From Hemicentrotus pulcherrimus (taxonomy: Eukaryota > Echinodermata > Echinoidea > Camarodonta > Strongylocentrotidae), in contig BEXV01001008.1 of NCBI GenBank assembly GCA_003118195.1, positions 41,830-56,313 on the forward strand: 14,484 nt of DNA, read 5' to 3'. The notes below the pieces were generated by a model, which was not told the DNA's origin, did no database searches, and saw only the letters and a program-made list of their open reading frames with translations. Position 1 is the first letter of the stretch; each line of letters starts with the position of its first letter. Of this stretch, positions 9,295 through 14,484 are shown piece by piece. A program made the position numbers and the translations under genes.

Positions 9295-9351
9295 CGCTAA
9301 GTAGGGCCATTGCGCACACTGCTCGTAAATGCGCAATGGCCCTACTGAGCG
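9295..9351. repeat. Hairpin with 22-bp arms and 13-nt loop
   Basis: The left arm is at 9295-9316 (CGCTAAGTAGGGCC then ATTGCGCA). The right arm is at 9330-9351 (TGCGCAATGGCC then CTACTGAGCG). They pair at 21 of 22 positions around CACTGCTCGTAAA. It is GC-richer than its surroundings and lies between MITE copies 2 and 3. The near-identity of the arms suggests a recent or conserved structure, either a tiny foldback element or a structured RNA. The minus-strand frame through it (9436-9239) is partly MITE sequence and is not taken as a gene. Confidence 0.75.
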
Positions 9352-9375
9352 TTACAATAGCAGTGCCCGTTCTAG

Positions 9376-9907
9376 TTAAAGGTACTATGTCCCATTTGAA
9401 GGCCAAAAAAATGAAAAAGTTAAATTCCAACTGCAATTGAAAGATAATTATAATTTAGAACTTCGCTAAAAAAGGTGGGGCTTGAAAATGTCTTCAAGTG
9501 GGAAAATTATTAGTTGTCAAATCGACTTTAGGGCTAAAGAGCCCAAAAGTAATAGTCTTGATGTTCAGACAATTGTACCGAATGGTCATACGTTTATGCT
9601 GCGCGAAGATTCAATCAGTTTAATCTTGGCCATCACAAGAAGTGGGTTATTGATGTAGACAAATGCTCAGTTACCCTTTACAACTCTTTTCATGTATGTT
9701 ATTACCAAAGAAGAAAAAAGCCAGTCAGTCACTCAATAGTGTCTGACATAGAAGTCTAGCAAGTAAACAGGTTTCCTTGCATAATTTGAATATGAGGACA
9801 CTGCTAAAGTATAAATTTCACAGATAGGACATACATGACATATTCATATTTCCTGCAAAGTTCTACAGCATTTGAGGTTGGCTGCAAAAGGGACATAGTA
9901 CCTTTAA
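9376..9907 (+). mobile_element. TTAA-flanked MITE, copy 3 (most intact)
   Basis: The 524-bp element (9380-9903) lies between TTAA at 9376-9379 and TTAA at 9904-9907. Its termini AGGTACTATGTCCC and GGGACATAGTACCT are perfect 14-bp inverted repeats, continuing imperfectly to about 26 bp (ATTTGAAGGCC against TTTTGCAGCC). The interior lacks any transposase frame. It shares diagnostic bases with copy 2 (for example CATCACAAGAAGTGGG and AAGTTCTACAGCATTT) that differ in copy 1, so 2 and 3 are closer relatives. It retains the segment missing from copy 2, including a small stem GGGCT/AGCCC near 9531-9544. The best guess is a non-autonomous piggyBac-type element, by its TTAA target. Confidence 0.9.
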
Positions 9908-10018
9908 AAGGATAGTTGAGTTCTGTTGCAGAGGGCGCTACACAAAATTTTTTTTTGTTAGATAATGAAAAGAAAAAACATAATATTTAATTGACGAAAT
10001 CATCTTTGTTTGATCAAA

Positions 10019-10153
10019 ATCGGTTCAGAGACGGCTGAAATACCCATAAATATAACGATTTCGTACTACCACAAATATTGGATATTTTGAAAAATTTGAA
10101 AAAACCGTTGAAACGAAATAACGGCTTTTACGTCATATTTCAGCCAAAGCCGA
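10019..10153. repeat. Imperfect inverted repeat, old foldback or MITE remnant
   Basis: GGCTGAAATA (10033-10042) and GATTTCGT (10057-10064) on the left face ACGAAAT (10113-10119) and TATTTCAGCC (10136-10145) on the right, at similar spacing. ATCGG and CCGAT extend the outer ends. The pairing is interrupted, so this is probably a decayed hairpin element. The flanking 9908-10018 holds a run of nine T and a GAGGGCGCTAC string but no frame. Confidence 0.4.
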
Positions 10154-11268
10154 TGTTAACTTTTTTGTTGGCATTTTCGTGTTGCTTATATTATGCACAA
10201 CCAGCCAGACCATGTATTGTTATTTTTAATTTAAAAATTAATTAACGGTCACCGTGTTCTTTTGAAAGTGGAGCTATATTGGTATGATCGTTTTGGCTAA
10301 ATTCACACATTTTGGGGTCTAAAATTAACCGTTCATAGCAATTTTAGGTTTTAAAAGGGCACTAGAAATGTCATAGATAAGAATAAGAGCAATAACCATG
10401 CACTTTGAAGGCATTTGCGGTCTGGAAACAGAACACAACGAAAGGGAAAAGCAAGGCATTTGCGGAAGACGTACAACTTTTTAAATATGTGTTTCGTACA
10501 TTCGTTCTTTCTGTATATCATTGTTCATGTGTTTTATGTCTAGTATCTAAATTCGTGTGTTATTGTTTGCTACTTGAAGAGGCCACTTTGTGTAAATATG
10601 TGATATTAATACAAAATATCTTTACTGTCATACCCAGTGACGGCCAGGCGCTTAGCTAACCTAGCTTGAACGTCTAGATCACAGGGATAAATGGTTAAGT
10701 GCTGCGATTCATCAAGTCACTAAGAACGGACGGACCGTGGGTGGGGATTGCAATTGAAACCAAAATTCATGATGTCAGTGTTGAAAATGAGAATAGCATA
10801 AGATTCGGAACATATTCCGGTTAATGTACATTGGGAGTTAGATTTTGGGATGGTATAGGTAAAATCGATAGTGGCAATCAGTCTTTACAATATGGCAAAA
10901 AGAAAATTTGATAGCCGAAAAGCAAAGCATGATATAAAATATAGAAGGGGAAAGTTTAAAAAGTTAGAAATTGAGATGAAAGAGAAAAAAGAAGAGAGAG
11001 AGAAATATTAGAGACGTAGTTGTATGGGCAAGTATGTGTGTACTCGTGTATGTGTGCGCGTAAGATAGGGAGAGAGGGGGAGAGAGAAATAGTTTGGTGG
11101 TAATACACTTCAAACATCAGTGTCATTATTACAAAGAAGGTCATTCGTATTATTTAAAATTCCCCCTTTTGCACACATACAGACTCTTATTTTTTTGAAA
11201 ATAAGATACTAAATTTAAAAGACTTATATTTTTTTCCAACTAGGTGAATTTTGTATAATTTTACAAAT
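10154..11268. other. Stretch without a confident gene; purine-rich tracts
   Basis: The 84-codon plus frame at 10405-10659 is cysteine- and leucine-rich without a recognisable domain. Purine-rich GA tracts lie at about 10978-11008 and 11067-11089, between which is a GT-rich string (GTATGTGTGTACTCGTG). The minus frame 11144-10956 reads through these tracts and is low-complexity. Nothing else was recognised. Confidence 0.5.
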
Positions 11269-11320
11269 AATATTTTGCCATCTGTTTTTCAAGAAATATT
11301 TTGCCATCTGTTTTTCAAGA
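11269..11320. repeat. Perfect 26-bp tandem duplication
   Basis: The unit beginning AATATTTTGCCATCTG (11269-11294) is repeated without change at 11295-11320, then AATAT starts a third partial copy. Identity over both units points to a recent duplication by slippage. No coding role is apparent. Confidence 0.9.
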
Positions 11321-11550
11321 AATATATATTTTTTAAATAGCTCAGTCCATAATTACCCAACAAGACATCCGGACGATTTTCAGTTACATCTCTTGCGAAC
11401 CCTCTTAGCTCAATTTTTCTTTTTAAATATACGAAGGTCCAAAGTTTTTGGAAGTCTTTAGTAATGAAATAAATAATGCTCCATCGATTAATCTTCTTAA
11501 GGCATCTTTATTTTTGTATTACAATAATTTAAACCTAATTTAATCATAAG

Positions 11551-11574
11551 TTGTTGTTGTTGTTCCTGTTGTTG
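11551..11574. repeat. (TTG)n microsatellite, interrupted
   Basis: Four TTG units, then TTCC, then TGTTGTTG. It is a short interrupted triplet repeat in AT-rich DNA, with no reading frame attached. Confidence 0.75.
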
Positions 11575-11599
11575 AATACGAGATCATTCTCTACTCGCA

Positions 11600-12115
11600 G
11601 ACTCAAATTGTAATTTGATATATTTTTATATTGTGCCCTCTCATTCATGCTTATTTCATTTCTATTGCGCATTTCTCTTTCCTCATCTTCTTCTTAACCC
11701 CACATGCAGCTCATCTCTATATTATTTTCTGTACCGCCGATCTCTCACTTCCTTTTTGGTATTGTCTACTCTTTGTATTGTGACTGTGTTCTCCTATGTT
11801 TGTCACGTTAAGTACTGTTCTGTCCCGTTCTCGTCTCTGATGGCATACCCCCTTTTCTCCCCTTTTTTATATTTCCTTTTGTACTTATAAATTTGTTAAT
11901 TGAATCACTCATTATTCTTAAGTATCATTTGAGGGGTCTGCACTTGCACAAGCATTGCGTTTTAGTGGACCACTATGTTTACAATATTTATTCCTAAATT
12001 GTAAAATGTTTATATTCGATTTGTAATGTTTTGTTGGAAACAGAAATACATTGAATTGAGTTGAATTGAATTGAATTGAATTGAATTGAATTGAATTGAA
12101 TTGAAATGAGTTGAA
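11600..12115 (+). mobile_element. CR1/L2-like LINE 3' region with (TTGAA)n tail
   Basis: A pyrimidine-rich leader (about 11635-11885) is followed by a block starting GGGGTCTGCACTTGCACAAG (11933). This folds into a stem between GGTCTGCAC (11935-11943) and GTGGACC (11965-11971). A TGTTTACA stretch and GTTGGAAACAGAAATACA then lead into the tail. The tail is TTGAA repeats at 12051-12115, with nine uninterrupted units (12061-12105) and variant units at both ends. This order (pyrimidine-rich 3' UTR, stem-loop, short tandem tail in place of poly(A)) is known for CR1/L2-type non-LTR retrotransposons. No reverse transcriptase remains, so the copy is 5'-truncated, and its left border is uncertain. The 91-codon frame inside (11615-11890) is a hydrophobic product of the pyrimidine-rich DNA and not a gene. 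Confidence 0.6.
12051..12115 (+). repeat. (TTGAA)n tail of the LINE
   Basis: There are thirteen five-base units, of which nine in a row are exact TTGAA. The ends carry TTGAG and ATGAG variants. It directly terminates the LINE-like 3' region, and beyond it a purine-rich tract (GAGAGGGAGAAAGAGAGAG) starts. Confidence 0.92.
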
Positions 12116-12790
12116 AGAGAGGGAGAAAGAGAGAGTGTGATATCAGAGAAGAGGATTTTAACAAGGGATAAACAATAAACACAGACATGCATACAGATCA
12201 AGGATGAAGTTAAGTATGCCATGAAGTTAGACACATTTTTCTATTAAACTCGTGAGAAATCCTGTTTTGGAATAAGAAAGCAGAGAATAAATTTTCCGAA
12301 AAGAAGAACACGAATGCGAATTCTAAAACAATTAGCAGGTTGAGTTTAAAACACAAATGGCCCGTAACTTGTTGCGTCTCGAATCATCATAATAATCTCC
12401 ATAAGGTAGAATGGAAGAATCCTGGGTAGAGGTCCCATTATAGGGGGATTATTCCAAATCACGCTTTAGATCTTCCGCCGTCTGGCAATCGATAACGATA
12501 GAATACTTGACTTCAAATGGCTCACGTCCTTTACATCATAAATTCCACCTAATGTCTTGCACATGACATTCCCTTATAGTAAAGATTGAAGAAAATACTC
12601 CCATGATAGGGAAGCCAGTATACATTAGAGGATAAATGGAGTAGAGGGCATGCACCAGCCTATCAGATTACTGATCAACCCCGAAATGTGGGTCGTGAGA
12701 TGACATTGGTCCTTCAGAAAAATGCAGCTATATCATACTCCATGTATGTATATCTTTCTCTAGTTTCTTTCATCTCTCTTTCATTTTATT

Positions 12791-12819
12791 TCTCTCTATC
12801 TCTCTCTCTCTCTCTCTCT
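12791..12819. repeat. (TC)n microsatellite
   Basis: This is a TC-repeat tract with one TATC interruption and pyrimidine-rich flanks from about 12752. Frames through it on either strand encode low-complexity runs only. Confidence 0.9.
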
Positions 12820-12963
12820 AAATACTCTGTTATGTTCGTATTTTTGCTCATAATCACTCGGTTTAACGTGAGAATGACCAAATGCTCCATTAATATTTTG
12901 TAAAACACCATTGCACAATAACGAAACGTATTTACACAATGACATTTAGTTTCACAACAAATG

Positions 12964-12983
12964 CCCCCCCCCCCTCCCACCCC
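12964..12983 (-). repeat. C-run; G-quadruplex-prone on the minus strand
   Basis: The plus strand has eleven C, then TCCC, then ACCCC. The minus strand therefore reads GGGGTGGGA followed by eleven G. It has enough G-runs with one-base loops to form a G-quadruplex. No gene context was found. Confidence 0.8.
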
Positions 12984-13263
12984 AAATATTGCTATCACTA
13001 TATTTGTTTTTAAAAGTTGGGAACCCTTGGATTTCAATCAAGTCCACCTTGCGATAATATGACAAATTATCACTAAACTTTGTAAGAAATTTGCCTAAAA
13101 GATCATGCCAATCCTCCCAACGACTCACTAATCACCATTAATAATTTTGATATACCCTGTTGCGTGTGTCTCATATGCTGCTAAATTTCTTAATGATTAA
13201 AGACTTAGATTTGAGAAATTACCTATATCCATCTCTTTTGCAATGTCTTGCTCTCTTTTTTCA

Positions 13264-13280
13264 AACACACACACACACCC
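13264..13280. repeat. (CA)n microsatellite
   Basis: A short AC repeat is followed by CA-rich DNA (ACTCATACACACATTTACAC) to about 13320. Both overlapping frames are threonine/histidine or cysteine/valine low-complexity products of the repeat. Confidence 0.85.
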
Positions 13281-14237
13281 ACAACTCATACACACATTTA
13301 CACATATCCTTAAACATACATCATTTTCATAAAGTAACGCATATCCGTCCTTGCCTTTTAACTTCTTGAGGCAATGCTTTATATAGAAAAACACAATCAG
13401 CTTCACGAAAATAGCTCTTCATTAAGAAATAAAATACCGATCAATAGACGGATGTTAAGAACATGTGATTCAAAATGACCATAGGCACCCGCAAATTTAA
13501 ATCCATTTAAATCTATGTTTTTCGCATCGTTGGGGTTAAACGCGTGTCAATGAATGACGCATTCCATCTGAGATTGAGAGCGGCATTTCGTCTCAACAAT
13601 GCTCCAGCCTACAGTTGATGCAAGGTCACTTACTTTACCTTGTATTGTCTCGACATCGAGACTTATTAAAATGGGGTCCACAAGATAGGTTTCCTGAATT
13701 GTACTCTGCAATCTGTACAACCTATTTATTTTGTCTTACTAGTATTACCATAGCCACCCATTGCAATTGAACAGAAAGATATGCTTCAACACAAGGAGGT
13801 AGATTAAAAAGAAACAGTTTTTTTATTTTGATCGTTCCCTTATCATTATCACAAGTTCACACGTATATGTATCCACTAAACATGAAGCTCTTTTTGACAT
13901 GATATAAAGAACATGATTATTCATCCCCTGTTGAAATGTGTGAACATCGCGATGATGTCTTACGTAATTCCAACATTTCTACGTGTAGTGGATTTCTCGA
14001 AAGTCTTTGCGGTAGTGCCCGTGCCTCCTTTTCGACCCCCAAACCTCGTTCTGTCCTCTCTTCTTTTCCCTATCAATATAGGCTGAAGGTAATGTTATCA
14101 TGCAACAGAAAGCGTGCATTATACTAGCGACATTGCAACATTTTGTAAGTATTATGATGAAAATGGATCAAATTGACAGGACTGGTGCATTTAATGATAA
14201 GGGTAAAGATTGAAATTTGCGGTCGACATTTAGACAG

Positions 14238-14404
14238 ATTGGCCCGAATTCACAAAGCAAGGTTTGAGCTCAAACCTCCTTTTGTTTCACCAAACCTCCT
14301 TTTGTTCTTTACAAACCAGGTTTGTAAAACAAGCGTAAAACGCGTCATATGACGTACGAAAACCAAGGTTTGTCGACAAACCTCCTTTGTGAATTCGGGC
14401 CAAT
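14238..14404. mobile_element. 167-bp MITE with GGCCCGAATTCAC ends and three palindromes
   Basis: The terminal inverted repeats ATTGGCCCGAATTCACAAAG (14238-14257) and its exact reverse complement (14385-14404) are perfect over 20 bp. They continue with small gaps into AGGTTTG. Each terminus carries a perfect 16-bp palindrome: GGTTTGAGCTCAAACC (14261-14276) and GGTTTGTCGACAAACC (14367-14382). A third, ACAAACCAGGTTTGT, is central (14311-14325), and CGTCATATGACG lies at 14343-14354. CAAACCTCCTTTTGTT is repeated 20 bp apart (14271, 14291). No coding capacity is present. The target duplication is ambiguous (AT on both sides if the ends are TGGCCC), so the superfamily is not assigned. Confidence 0.88.
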
Positions 14405-14484
14405 GTGTTTGTGCATCTTGCTCAACACGGTACACAGGACGACATAGGGACGGTATTGAGTACGGAAGATGTGTGTAAAAACAT

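Larger units (their letters stand above)
12116..14237. other. Stretch without a confident gene; simple repeats
   Basis: Apart from the simple repeats listed separately, no repeat with ends and no recognisable gene was seen. A short palindrome GTCTCGACATCGAGAC lies at 13647-13662. The frame at 13936-14127 has no known domain, but a good acceptor and donor pair lies within it at 14081/14089 (see findings). The other frames cross TC, CA or C-run repeats and are artefacts. Confidence 0.5.

Noticed and set aside
9239..9436. 65-codon minus-strand frame across the hairpin
   Set aside because: Its start lies in the end of MITE copy 3 and its middle in the hairpin arms. It is a composite of repeat sequence rather than a gene.
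11615..11890. 91-codon plus-strand frame, very hydrophobic
   Set aside because: It is the translation of the pyrimidine-rich 3' region of a LINE-like element. The Phe/Leu/Ser/Tyr content follows directly from the base composition.
11994..12234. Minus-strand frames with repeating Ile-Gln-Phe-Asn-Ser units
   Set aside because: The protein repeat is simply the (TTGAA)n tail read on the other strand.
12688..13406. Several 69-83-codon frames across the TC, C-run and CA repeats
   Set aside because: Each depends on a microsatellite for its length and has no recognisable domain.
1..14484. Search for tRNA, rRNA, CRISPR array or prokaryotic operons
   Set aside because: No intact A-box plus B-box pair or cloverleaf, no conserved rRNA segment, no regularly spaced array of identical repeats, and no long adjacent reading frames were seen by eye.

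Overview
This window looks like intergenic or intronic DNA from an animal nuclear genome, most likely a marine invertebrate. An echinoderm or another invertebrate deuterostome is my guess, from the style of the repeats, and it is not proven. The sequence is AT-rich, with no open frame above about 91 codons in 14.5 kb, no bacterial operon structure, and no tRNA or rRNA gene that I could find. It does contain LINE-type 3' tails, miniature inverted-repeat transposons (MITEs), hairpin elements and microsatellites. No protein-coding gene can be called with confidence. The few protein-like short frames are given as weak findings only.

Layout. Positions 1-620 hold two strong hairpins (1-74 and 376-482) and a shared 12-mer, probably parts of one composite repeat. 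Positions 1268-1450 are a LINE-like 3' terminus on the minus strand. Positions 1451-3900 are unremarkable AT-rich DNA. Positions 3940-4046 carry two cAMP-response-element-like motifs followed by a good splice-donor match. From about 5980 to 9910 the window is dominated by mobile DNA. Three same-strand copies of one MITE family lie at 6021-6557, 8757-9208 and 9380-9903. Each is bounded by TTAA, and the two intact copies have termini AGGTACTATGTCCC. Between copies 1 and 2 is a CpG-dense island (8364-8715) containing degenerate 11-bp-spaced ACGC/TGCGT units. It ends at a perfect 36-bp palindrome with two opposed TATA boxes (8716-8751), which abuts copy 2. A 22-bp-arm hairpin (9295-9351) lies between copies 2 and 3.

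Downstream are an imperfect inverted repeat (10019-10153), a perfect 26-bp tandem duplication (11269-11320), and a plus-strand LINE 3' region ending in a (TTGAA)n tail (about 11600-12115). Simple repeats follow (TC, C-run, CA), and then a 167-bp MITE with GGCCCGAATTCAC ends and three internal palindromes (14238-14404).

The genes do not 'work together' here, because the window is best read as a layered record of transposon insertions. The most noteworthy items are the TTAA-flanked MITE family, the CpG-rich 11-bp-periodic island, the perfect palindrome with divergent TATA boxes, and the multi-palindrome MITE at the right end.
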